This document shows positions 14,347 to 20,531 of a stretch of DNA of 20,531 bases, piece after piece (position 1 is the first letter of the stretch; each line of letters starts with the position of its first letter). The translations under genes were made by a program, and so were the position numbers. This DNA comes from Acidobacteriota bacterium (lineage in GTDB: Bacteria; Acidobacteriota; Terriglobia; Terriglobales; Acidobacteriaceae): contig JAJXXN010000089.1 in NCBI GenBank assembly GCA_021781075.1, forward strand, positions 1 to 20,531, in the 5' to 3' direction. Below the pieces are notes generated by a model. The model was not told where the DNA came from, did not search any database, and was given only the letters and a program-made list of their open reading frames with translations.

Positions 14347-15399
14347 ATGAACAAAAAACACTCCATTGGAATCCTTGGCGCCACCGGAATGGTGGGCCAG
14401 CGCTTTATACAGTTGCTCGAAGACCATCCGTGGTTCGAGGTCACATGGCTTGCGGCGAGCGACCGCTCGAGCGGCAAGACGTATGCGGAGGCGGCGAGGT
14501 GGCGCCTCGATACGCCCTGCCCGGAGCGTATTGCGGCGATGAAGATTGCGCCGGCGGACCCTTCCGGGGCGCCAAAGATCATCTTCGCGGCGCTTGACTC
14601 GGAGATAGCGCTGGAGCTTGAGCCGAAGTTTGCCGCGGCGGGTTGCGCGGTGGTTTCCAATTCGAGCGCCTTCCGCATGGCGCCGAGCGTGCCATTGGTG
14701 ATTCCCGAGGTGAATGCGGGGCACCTGCATTTGATTGAGCAGCAGAGCTGGAGAAAATCCTCGGGCGGGTACATAGTGACCAACCCGAATTGCTCCGCGA
14801 TCGGGCTGGTGCTGGCGCTGAAACCGCTGGAGGAAGCCTTTGGGTTGGAGCAGATCTTTGTGACGACGATGCAGGCGGTGAGCGGCGCGGGATACCCGGG
14901 CGTGCCGTCGCTCGACATACTGGGCAATGTGGTGCCGTACATCAAGAACGAAGAGGAAAAGCTGGAGACGGAGACGCTGAAGCTGCTGGGGCGGCTTGTG
15001 GGGGAGGTGGTTGAACCGCTCGCGGCGCGAATGTCGGCGCACTGCAACCGTGTTTCAGTAGAGGATGGCCACACGGAGAGCGTTTCCATCAAGCTGCGGA
15101 AGAAGGCCACGCGCGAGGAGGTATTGGCGGCGTGGCAGGAGTTCAATCCACTGGCGGGGATGGGGCTGCCGACGGCGCCGGCGCAGCCGGTGGTGTGGGT
15201 AGCACAGGAGGATCGTCCGCAGCCGCGCCTGGACAGGAACCGCGGGCGGGGAATGAGTGCGACAACGGGGCGTCTGCGGCCCTGCGGGCTGCTGGACTGG
15301 AAGTTTACGGTGCTATCGCACAACACCATCCGGGGTGCTGCCGGCGCGGCTATCCTGAATGCGGAGCTGCTTCACAGTTTGAAAAAATTGCCCGAGTAA
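14347..15399 (+). CDS. asd: Aspartate-semialdehyde dehydrogenase
   Basis: A 350-residue NADPH-dependent enzyme that reduces 4-aspartyl phosphate to aspartate semialdehyde, the branch point to lysine/diaminopimelate and to threonine/methionine. It has the nucleotide-binding GILGATGMVGQRFI (8-21), SNSSAFRM (104-111), TNPNCSAIG (145-153) with catalytic C149, SGAGYPGVPSLD (179-190), HCNRVSVEDGHTESVSI (232-248) with catalytic-region H242, and a C-terminal FTVLSHNTIRGAAGAAILNAELL. The sequence resembles the archaeal/fungal branch of the family more than the E. coli branch. The ATG at 14347 gives a proper N-terminus; an in-frame ATG at 14335 would add four residues, and neither has a Shine-Dalgarno. 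It is 10 bases from lysC, which makes its substrate. Confidence 0.94.
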   Translation: MNKKHSIGILGATGMVGQRFIQLLEDHPWFEVTWLAASDRSSGKTYAEAARWRLDTPCPERIAAMKIAPADPSGAPKIIFAALDSEIALELEPKFAAAGCAVVSNSSAFRMAPSVPLVIPEVNAGHLHLIEQQSWRKSSGGYIVTNPNCSAIGLVLALKPLEEAFGLEQIFVTTMQAVSGAGYPGVPSLDILGNVVPYIKNEEEKLETETLKLLGRLVGEVVEPLAARMSAHCNRVSVEDGHTESVSIKLRKKATREEVLAAWQEFNPLAGMGLPTAPAQPVVWVAQEDRPQPRLDRNRGRGMSATTGRLRPCGLLDWKFTVLSHNTIRGAAGAAILNAELLHSLKKLPE

Positions 15400-15409
15400 C
15401 GGAGCCGCA

Positions 15410-16807
15410 ATGAGCGTGGTGGTGATGAAATTCGGAGGCACGTCGGTGGAAGACCCGGCGGCGATCGAGCGCACGGCGGGCATTGTGGCGGGGCGCGCGG
15501 CGGCAGGCAAGCAGCCAGTGGTGGTGGTCAGCGCAATGTCCAAGGTGACCGACCAGCTTTTGCGCGCCGCCGACGAGGCTGCCAGGGGAAACCGCGAGGC
15601 GGCCATCGGGATCAGCGGCGGGTTGCGTGAGCGTCACAAAACCGCGGCGGCGGCGCTGTTACGGAAGAAGGACGGCGAGGTCCAGCAGTTTATAGAGGAG
15701 CACTTCAACCAACTGGACGAGATTTTGCGCGGGCTGGCGGCGATCCTGGAGTTGACGCCGCGCATTTCGGATTTGATCGTGAGCTTTGGCGAGCGGCTTT
15801 CGAGCCGCATCATCGCGGAGGCGTTTGTAGCGCGCGGGCTCGACGCGGCGCATGTGGATGCGCGCGAGGTGATCCTTACCGACTCGCAATACCAGAAGGC
15901 GACGCCGATTGACGCGCAGATTGAAAAGCGCGCGGAAGAGAAGCTGCGGCCGCTCGTGAACGCGGGGCGTGTGCCGGTGATGGGCGGATTCATCGGTGCG
16001 AATGAGGCGGGGATCACGACCACGCTGGGGCGCGGGGGCTCCGATTTCACGGGCGCGCTGGTGGGTGGGGCGCTGAATGCCGAGACGATTGAGATTTGGA
16101 CCGATGTGAACGGCATCATGACGACCGACCCGCGGATCTGCCCGGATGCGCTGCGGGTGAAGGTGATCAGCTTTGAGGAGGCGGCGGAGCTGGCGTACTT
16201 TGGCGCGAAGGTCCTGCACCCGGCGACGATTTTGCCGGCGGTGAGGAAGAACATCCCGGTGGCGGTTTTGAACAGCCGCAACCCTTCGAACGAGGGAACG
16301 CGCATCGTCTCTTTGGCGCCGCATTGCAAGAGCCCGTTCAAGTCGATTGCGGTGAAGAAGCGGCTTTCAATCATTGACGTGGTGGCCAGCCGGATGCTGA
16401 TGACGCACGGGTACCTGAAGGAGATCTTCACCATCTTCGACAAGCACCAGTGCGCGGTGGACATGGTGTCGACCAGCGAGGTTTCGGTCTCGCTGACGGT
16501 GGACTCGAATGAGAAGCTGCCTTTGATTGCGGCCGACCTGAGCGAGTTGGCTGATGTGAAGTACGAGGGGCGCAAGGCGCTGGTCTGCCTTGTCGGTGAG
16601 GACATCCGCGGGCAGAACGGGATTGCGGCGCAGGTGTTCAACGCCATCCGCCATGTGAACGTGCGCATGATTTCGCAGGGCGCGAGCGAGATCAACATGA
16701 GCTTCATGATTGACGAGGACGACGCCGAGGAGGCGATCCGGTCGCTTCACGCGACATTTTTCAACGAGCCCGACCCGGCGATTTTCGATGTCGCGGCGCG
16801 GAAGTGA
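15410..16807 (+). CDS. lysC: Aspartate kinase, lysine-sensitive type by its ACT domain
   Basis: A 465-residue monofunctional aspartokinase that phosphorylates aspartate, the first committed step of the family. The kinase domain has VMKFGGTSVED (5-15), SFGERLSSR (125-133), TTLGRGGSDFTGALVGG (204-220), WTDVNGIMTTDPR (230-242) and FGAKVLHPAT (264-273). Two ACT domains follow, about 316-385 and 389-455. The first has SRMLMTHGYLKEIF and VDMVSTSEVSVSLTVD, which closely follows the lysine-binding segment of the E. coli lysine-sensitive enzyme AKIII, so feedback inhibition by lysine is likely (inference). The second contains MISQGASEINMSF. The ATG at 15410 has GGAG 6 nt upstream. It sits between asd and dapB, spaced 10 and 9 bases, as in an operon. 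No homoserine dehydrogenase fusion is present. Confidence 0.95.
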   Translation: MSVVVMKFGGTSVEDPAAIERTAGIVAGRAAAGKQPVVVVSAMSKVTDQLLRAADEAARGNREAAIGISGGLRERHKTAAAALLRKKDGEVQQFIEEHFNQLDEILRGLAAILELTPRISDLIVSFGERLSSRIIAEAFVARGLDAAHVDAREVILTDSQYQKATPIDAQIEKRAEEKLRPLVNAGRVPVMGGFIGANEAGITTTLGRGGSDFTGALVGGALNAETIEIWTDVNGIMTTDPRICPDALRVKVISFEEAAELAYFGAKVLHPATILPAVRKNIPVAVLNSRNPSNEGTRIVSLAPHCKSPFKSIAVKKRLSIIDVVASRMLMTHGYLKEIFTIFDKHQCAVDMVSTSEVSVSLTVDSNEKLPLIAADLSELADVKYEGRKALVCLVGEDIRGQNGIAAQVFNAIRHVNVRMISQGASEINMSFMIDEDDAEEAIRSLHATFFNEPDPAIFDVAARK

Positions 16808-16816
16808 GGCGTGGCT

Positions 16817-17494
16817 ATGCGGATTGTGGTGCTCGGCAAAGGCAAAACCGGCTCGCTGGTTGCCGGGCTTGCACGGGAGCGCGGGCATGAGGTGAGCGCC
16901 CTGGATGAGTTTGAGAATCCGCACGGCGCGGCATTGACGGCGGAACTGGTGCACAGCGTGGATGCGTTTATCGACTTCACCTGCGCCGATGCCGCGCTGG
17001 AAAACATGCGCGCGATTCTCGGCGCAGGCGGCAGCATCGTGGTGGGAACGACCGGCTGGTATGCGCACTTGGATGAGATGAAGGCTTTGGCCGCAGCCAA
17101 CGGCGGGGCGCTTCTTTACGGGACGAATTTTTCGATTGGCGTGATGCGGCTCTTCAAGTTGACGGCTGAGTTGGCGAAGCTGGACGGGTATGAGTTCCAC
17201 ATAGAGGAGACACACCACACCACGAAACTGGACGCGCCCTCGGGAACGGCGATTACGCTGAAACAGGTTCTTGAGCAGGCAAAGCCGGGCATCCAGGTGG
17301 GGATCACTTCGCACCGTGTGGGCGACGCCAAGGGCGAGCACGTGGTGCGGGCGAAGGGCGCGGCCGACGAGTTGGATATCCGCCACAACGCACACTCGCG
17401 GCGCGGGTTTGCCGAGGGCGCGGTGCGCGCCGCCGAGTGGGTGAACCACAGGCGGGGGGCGTGGGAGTTCCGGGAGATATTTGACGATCTTTGA
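16817..17494 (+). CDS. dapB: 4-hydroxy-tetrahydrodipicolinate reductase, short form
   Basis: A 225-residue NAD(P)H-dependent reductase in the diaminopimelate/lysine route, acting on the product of DapA. Visible are the Rossmann start IVVLGKGKTGSLV (3-15), DFTCADAALEN (53-63), VVGTTGW (75-81), GTNFSIGV (102-109), the catalytic EETHHTTKLDAPSGTA (130-145) with H133 and K137, and HSRRGFAEGAVRAAEWV (193-209). It is shorter than the E. coli enzyme (273), as in other short DapB proteins, and the usual G-x-x-GRMG loop reads GKGKTG. The ATG at 16817 has GAGG 7 nt upstream; the in-frame GTG at 16811 is too close to that site. It follows lysC by nine bases. A strong promoter for the next gene lies just after its stop codon. 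Confidence 0.93.
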   Translation: MRIVVLGKGKTGSLVAGLARERGHEVSALDEFENPHGAALTAELVHSVDAFIDFTCADAALENMRAILGAGGSIVVGTTGWYAHLDEMKALAAANGGALLYGTNFSIGVMRLFKLTAELAKLDGYEFHIEETHHTTKLDAPSGTAITLKQVLEQAKPGIQVGITSHRVGDAKGEHVVRAKGAADELDIRHNAHSRRGFAEGAVRAAEWVNHRRGAWEFREIFDDL

Positions 17495-17501
17495 GGGATG
17501 A

Positions 17502-17529
17502 TTGACAGCGGTCCAGATTTTTAAATTAT
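17502..17529 (+). promoter_or_regulatory. Sigma70-type promoter downstream of dapB
   Basis: A perfect -35 TTGACA (17502-17507) is followed after 16 bases by AATTAT (17524-17529), a four-of-six -10. Both lie in a conspicuous AT-rich patch (17516-17550) inside GC-rich sequence. A transcript would carry a leader of about 70 bases to the ATG at 17605. It implies that the membrane protein, and perhaps dapA, can be expressed apart from asd-lysC-dapB. Confidence 0.55.
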
Positions 17530-17604
17530 TTAGACAGGAAAAATATTTGCAAGCCGTACGTCCCATCGCGTTCCATCAAGTAAGCGCCCCAGGAGGAAGA
17601 CCGG

Positions 17605-18648
17605 ATGCAACAGGATTGGAACACCACCGCGACGATGATCCGCGGAACGTTGATTGACAAAGAGATGAAGCGGACCAACCGGAACCTGCTGCTCACCTGC
17701 GTGATTGTGCTGTTTGGCGTTGGTATCTATTTTGCCTCGCAGTGGCGCTATTACGAGAATTTTTTCCGCGGGCCGCAGCGGATGGATTCGGCAACCCTGG
17801 ACCAGGTGAAGGACCCCGCATCCCTTGATCGTTATTACGTGACGTTGCAGGGCGAGAACGAGGTGGACACCGGGTACATGGAGGTTGAGACAAACAGCTC
17901 CGGCGCGGAGATCATCAAGGCAAACTACGTGGTGATTGGCGCGGGCTCGCACTATTTGATTGTGAAGAAGAACCCCGGCGAAAAGGGCCCCGAATACACA
18001 GGGGCGCTGGTGGCGATGCCTGCGGAAGTGAAGGCCGGCATTTTGGACGCGGTGGCGAAGGAGAATCCCGAGGCGGCGCGGGATTTCGAGCCCTACATGC
18101 TGGATGCGACCAATTTCAGGCATGACGGCTACTGGGGCCTCGGCCTCATGATCCCGCTGCTCTTGATGGCAATCTGGATCTTGCGCGTTGTGGTGATGCG
18201 CACAAGTTCGCCGGGGACGCACCCGATCGTCGTGATGCTTGCCCGTCACGGCGAGTTTGCGGACGTGGCGCGGAAGATGGACGGCGAGACCCAGGGAGAG
18301 ACAGTACGCTTCGGGCAGTTGAAGATGACAGCGGAGTGGCTGTTGTTGTCGCAGTTGTACGCGTTCAAGGCAATGCGGCTCGACGAGGTGGTGTGGGTGT
18401 ACAAAAAGACCACCAGGAAGCGGGTTAATTTTATCCCGGTGGGCAAGGAACACAGCGTGGTGCTCACCGACCGCCATGCGCTGACAATTGAGGCGCGAGG
18501 TGGCAAGGAACAGAGGCTGGATGAATTCCTGGCGGTGATTGTGCCGCGCCTGCCGAACGCGCTTGTCGGCTTTGACGAGCAGTTGCAAAAGCTGCAGATG
18601 AAAGATGCGGGCGCATTCGCGGCGGGGCTTTGGGAGCGCAAGCAATAG
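17605..18648 (+). CDS. Uncharacterised protein with two transmembrane segments, inside the lysine cluster
   Basis: A 347-residue protein I cannot assign with confidence; it reminds me of the DUF6709 group, but this needs a profile search. A short cytoplasmic N-terminus is followed by helix 1 (27-46), then a soluble segment (47-176) with FFRGPQRMDSATL and DPASLDRYYVTLQG. Helix 2 (177-198) is next, then a basic-flanked cytoplasmic C-terminal domain (199-347) with HGEFADVARKMDGE, YAFKAMRLDEVVWVYKKTTRK and VVLTDRHALTIEARGGKEQRLDEFL. The last part has the alternating pattern of a small beta-rich domain. This topology puts residues 47-176 outside. There are no catalytic motifs. The start is firm: AGGAGGA (17591-17597) lies 7 nt before the ATG. 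It has its own promoter, and dapA begins 60 bases downstream. Nothing in it points to lysine synthesis. Confidence 0.85.
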   Translation: MQQDWNTTATMIRGTLIDKEMKRTNRNLLLTCVIVLFGVGIYFASQWRYYENFFRGPQRMDSATLDQVKDPASLDRYYVTLQGENEVDTGYMEVETNSSGAEIIKANYVVIGAGSHYLIVKKNPGEKGPEYTGALVAMPAEVKAGILDAVAKENPEAARDFEPYMLDATNFRHDGYWGLGLMIPLLLMAIWILRVVVMRTSSPGTHPIVVMLARHGEFADVARKMDGETQGETVRFGQLKMTAEWLLLSQLYAFKAMRLDEVVWVYKKTTRKRVNFIPVGKEHSVVLTDRHALTIEARGGKEQRLDEFLAVIVPRLPNALVGFDEQLQKLQMKDAGAFAAGLWERKQ

Positions 18649-18696
18649 AAAACCGCGGGGCAATTTGGCGGGGCGGGCGCTTGTCCGGCGATCAAT

Positions 18697-18708
18697 TAAA
18701 CTGATTGC
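18697..18708 (+). promoter_or_regulatory. -10-like box before dapA, leaderless arrangement
   Basis: TAAACT (18697-18702) fits TANNNT and ends exactly six bases before the ATG at 18709, the same geometry as before terC and aroB. No Shine-Dalgarno sequence precedes dapA. A -35 is not evident, so the call rests on the shared spacing. Confidence 0.38.
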
Positions 18709-19602
18709 ATGATGGAAACAGTTGGTTGCGGCACGGCGCTGATCACACCATTCAAGGCCGATGGCTCGGTGGACGAGGCGGCGCTCAGGGCGCTGGTTGA
18801 ATGGCAGATCGGGAGCGGGATTGACTTCCTGGTGATGTGCGGCTCGACGGGCGAGGCGCAGACGCTGGATGAGGATGAGTGGCTGCGCGTGACGCGGCTT
18901 GCGATTGAAGCGGCGCGGGGGCGCGTGCCGGTGTGGGCTGGTTGCACGCACAACTCGACGCGGGCGCTGCTGCGGCTGGCCGAAGAGGTCAAAAAGATTG
19001 ACGGCCTCTCGGCGGTTTTGACGGCGAATCCCTATTACAACAAGCCATCGCAGGAGGGGCAGTACCAGCATTTTTTGGCCTTTGCGCGTGCAGTGGCGCC
19101 GCTGCCGGTGGTGCTTTACAACGTGCCAGGGCGCACGGCCGCAAACTTGGAGCCGGCGACGGTGAAGCGACTGGCCGACGCCGCGGAAAACATTGTCGCC
19201 ATCAAGGAGGCGAGCGGGAAGCTGGGCCAGTTTGCCGAGTTGGCGCACACGCTGCCGAAGGGCTTCAAGATTTTTTCAGGCGATGACGGGTTGACGCTGG
19301 CGGCGATTGCTACCGGGGCGCACGGGTTGATTTCGGTGGCGTCGAATGAGATTCCGGCGGAGACGACACGGATGGTGCGTGCGGCGCTGGACAATGACTG
19401 GGAGACGGCGCGCGCGCTGGATAAAAAATACGGCCAATTGTTTGAGGCGAATTTTTGGGAGTCGAACCCCGGCCCCGTGAAAACCGTGTTAAAACTGATG
19501 GGCAAGTGCGGTTTGACGTTGCGACTGCCACTGGTTCCCCCGAGCGAGGCGACGCAGGTGAAACTGCAGAAGCTGGCCCATGAGCTGGGATTAACCCAGT
19601 AA
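18709..19602 (+). CDS. dapA: 4-hydroxy-tetrahydrodipicolinate synthase
   Basis: A 297-residue class I aldolase-type (beta/alpha)8 enzyme that condenses pyruvate with aspartate semialdehyde. It is the first step specific to diaminopimelate and lysine. Key residues are present: GSTGEAQTL (45-53) with T47 in the proton relay, YYNKPSQEG (109-117), LYNVPGRTAANL (136-147) with Y137 and R142, and AIKEASGKLGQF (164-175) with the Schiff-base K166. FSGDDGLTLAAIATGAHGLISV completes the barrel (in the 3' half). Length is standard. Two ATGs stand side by side at 18709 and 18712; neither has a Shine-Dalgarno. It shares substrate flow with asd, lysC and dapB upstream but is separated from them by the membrane-protein gene. 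A strong terminator follows its stop codon. Confidence 0.95.
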   Translation: MMETVGCGTALITPFKADGSVDEAALRALVEWQIGSGIDFLVMCGSTGEAQTLDEDEWLRVTRLAIEAARGRVPVWAGCTHNSTRALLRLAEEVKKIDGLSAVLTANPYYNKPSQEGQYQHFLAFARAVAPLPVVLYNVPGRTAANLEPATVKRLADAAENIVAIKEASGKLGQFAELAHTLPKGFKIFSGDDGLTLAAIATGAHGLISVASNEIPAETTRMVRAALDNDWETARALDKKYGQLFEANFWESNPGPVKTVLKLMGKCGLTLRLPLVPPSEATQVKLQKLAHELGLTQ

Positions 19603-19624
19603 AAAAAATCAACCCCAAGGAAAT

Positions 19625-19653
19625 AACACCGCCGCGAAGGCGGTGTTTTTTTT
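19625..19653 (+). terminator. Rho-independent terminator after dapA
   Basis: A perfect nine-base-pair stem, AACACCGCC (19625-19633) with GGCGGTGTT (19639-19647), has a five-base GCGAA loop and runs into eight T's (19646-19653). It lies 22 bases after the dapA stop codon and closes the asd-to-dapA region. Confidence 0.92.
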
Positions 19654-19892
19654 GCGTGCGACGGCGGGAGGATATTGATTCAGCTTGGGTTGCCGGGCTG
19701 GCGCCGGGCTGATGGCAAAAAAAATGGCGGTGCGAAACTTTTTTGCGGATTTGGTTTCATAGTGTGCAGAGAACGGTGTGAGCCGGGGCCACCTGAGTGC
19801 CATCAGGGGCTTTGAGAACGGCTATACAGGCAAGAGAAATTTCCTGAATCGAGAGAGAGCAAAATCAAATCCATACTCGAGGTGTGTTCAAA
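19654..19892 (+). other. Intergenic leader before the lipoprotein gene, with hairpin flanked by direct repeats
   Basis: No protein-coding gene is supported here. An inverted repeat, GCAAAAAA (19715-19722) with TTTTTTGC (19739-19746), is followed by a direct repeat of GAGAACGG at 19769-19776 and 19814-19821. Between the two copies lies a hairpin, GCC-A-CCTGA (19788-19796) with TCAGG-GGC (19803-19810), an eight-pair stem with one bulged A and the loop GTGCCA. I could not match it to a known riboswitch. The promoter of the lipoprotein gene is presumably here, but no strong -35/-10 pair stands out. Confidence 0.35.
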
Positions 19893-20531
19893 ATGACCAG
19901 GACGACAATGAAGGGATTCTTGCTCACAATTTTATCCGCGGCGGTGCTTGTTGCCGGGCTGGCAGGATGCAGCAGCACGATGAGCGGCGGATCAACCCAA
20001 TCATCCACAACCGGCGGGGCCTTTGTGGTGGGTACTGACGCGCCCGCGGCCGGCGTGGTGAGTTTTGCCGTGCAGATTCAAAGCCTGACAGCGACTGACA
20101 ACATGGGCAACACGGTATCACTCATCAGCGGGACGCCGACGGTCGACTTTGCCCGCTACAACGGGTTGAATGCGCTGCTCGACTTCAACGATGTGCAGGC
20201 GGGCACGTACACGAGCGTGACAGCGACCTTTGGCGCGGCGACAATCGGCTACTTGAATACGCAGGCCGGCAGTGCGCCGACGATTGCTACGATGAATGCA
20301 GCGCTGACGACCAACACGGTGACGGCAACCCTGGCCAACCCGATTGTGGTGGCGGTGAACGGGGCGCCAGTTGGCCTGCATGTGGACTTCAACCTGCGCA
20401 AGTCGATCCAGGTTGACGGCAATGGCAACATCACCGGCACGGTGGACCCGGACTTTGAGGTCGAGGCGGTCAACAACACGGACCCGGGCGCCTATGTGGA
20501 CGAGTTTTTCGCGGGCGTGACGGTCGTGAAT
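19893..20531 (+). CDS. Lipoprotein with DUF4382-like N-terminal domain, 3'-truncated by window edge
   Basis: The reading frame is open from an ATG at 19893 to the last base (213 codons) with no stop. GAGGTG (19879-19884) lies 8 nt before the start. Residues 1-25 are a lipoprotein signal peptide (MTRTTMKGFLL, then a hydrophobic core) with lipobox LAGC, so C26 would be lipidated and the protein exported. A Ser/Thr/Gly-rich linker follows. Then comes GAFVVGTDAPAAGVVSFAVQI (about 42-62), which has the V-x-x-TDAP-x-x-x-V-x-x-F-x-V-x-I course of DUF4382 proteins. RYNGLNALLDFNDVQAGTYTSV resembles the L-L-x-x-x-x-x-x-A-G-x-Y part of that domain. The rest is beta-rich and Asn/Thr/Val-rich, as in secreted adhesive or carbohydrate-binding proteins. 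The function is unknown and the C-terminal part lies outside the window. Confidence 0.78.
   Translation, partial: MTRTTMKGFLLTILSAAVLVAGLAGCSSTMSGGSTQSSTTGGAFVVGTDAPAAGVVSFAVQIQSLTATDNMGNTVSLISGTPTVDFARYNGLNALLDFNDVQAGTYTSVTATFGAATIGYLNTQAGSAPTIATMNAALTTNTVTATLANPIVVAVNGAPVGLHVDFNLRKSIQVDGNGNITGTVDPDFEVEAVNNTDPGAYVDEFFAGVTVVN

Noticed and set aside
12980..14350. 456-codon plus-strand open frame opposite the PAS and GGDEF-like genes
   Set aside because: No domain, acidic low-complexity stretches, and it runs into the asd start region. The minus-strand genes show PAS and GGDEF-like structure.
17530..19248. Long minus-strand open frame (572 codons) opposite the membrane protein and dapA
   Set aside because: It is Arg/His/Gln-rich, spans two clear plus-strand genes and matches no family. 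GC-rich codon bias keeps antisense frames open in this genome.
19788..19810. Cobalamin or cyclic-di-GMP riboswitch before the lipoprotein gene
   Set aside because: GGCCACCTGA faintly recalls the B12 box, but the conserved partners of that class and the conserved GCACAGGGCAAA-type core of the c-di-GMP-I class are absent.
19778..20038. Small plus-strand frame of 86 codons overlapping the lipoprotein start
   Set aside because: It begins in the leader hairpin region, has no Shine-Dalgarno and overlaps the lipoprotein signal peptide in another frame; the lipoprotein frame has a Shine-Dalgarno, lipobox and domain.

Overview
The window is GC-rich and densely coded. Its gene content points to a Gram-negative bacterium of the phylum Acidobacteriota (Terriglobia-like). 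I infer this from a def-fmt-rsmB block facing a stand-alone PASTA protein, a lipobox protein with a DUF4382-like N-terminus, an animal-type secreted glutaminyl cyclase, and chromosomal housekeeping genes without any phage or transposon. The assignment rests on recognition, not on a database search. I see no tRNA, rRNA, CRISPR array or insertion sequence.

Layout, left to right. (1) 1-2486, + strand: the 3' part of tatC, a secreted M28 glutaminyl-cyclase-like protein overlapping it, and a TerC-family membrane protein with its own promoter-like sequence. (2) 2571-4184, - strand: nadB, L-aspartate oxidase, the first step of NAD synthesis. (3) 4280-8360, + strand: aroB, ubiE/menG and a cation-diffusion-facilitator transporter, packed with almost no spacing, then a membrane-anchored triple-PASTA protein. 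(4) 8372-14197, - strand, read right to left: a degenerate GGDEF protein, a tandem-PAS protein, aroC, def, fmt and rsmB. (5) 14347-19602, + strand: asd, lysC, dapB, an unrecognised two-helix membrane protein, and dapA, ending at a strong intrinsic terminator (19625-19653). (6) 19893 to the end: a lipoprotein with a DUF4382-like N-terminus, cut by the window edge.

Together the genes cover the aspartate-to-diaminopimelate/lysine route (lysC, asd, dapA, dapB), two shikimate steps (aroB, aroC), one menaquinone step that depends on chorismate, NAD synthesis from aspartate, and initiator-tRNA formylation with N-terminal deformylation (fmt, def). Most operon-internal genes have a Shine-Dalgarno sequence or are translationally coupled. 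Several genes that head a transcription unit (terC, aroB, dapA, and with a looser fit aroC) instead carry a TANNNT box 6-8 nt before the start codon and no Shine-Dalgarno, which suggests leaderless transcripts.

The least ordinary items are the degenerate GGDEF/tandem-PAS pair, the CDF transporter with three repeated C-terminal domains, the membrane protein inside the lysine cluster with its own promoter, and the leaderless-start pattern.
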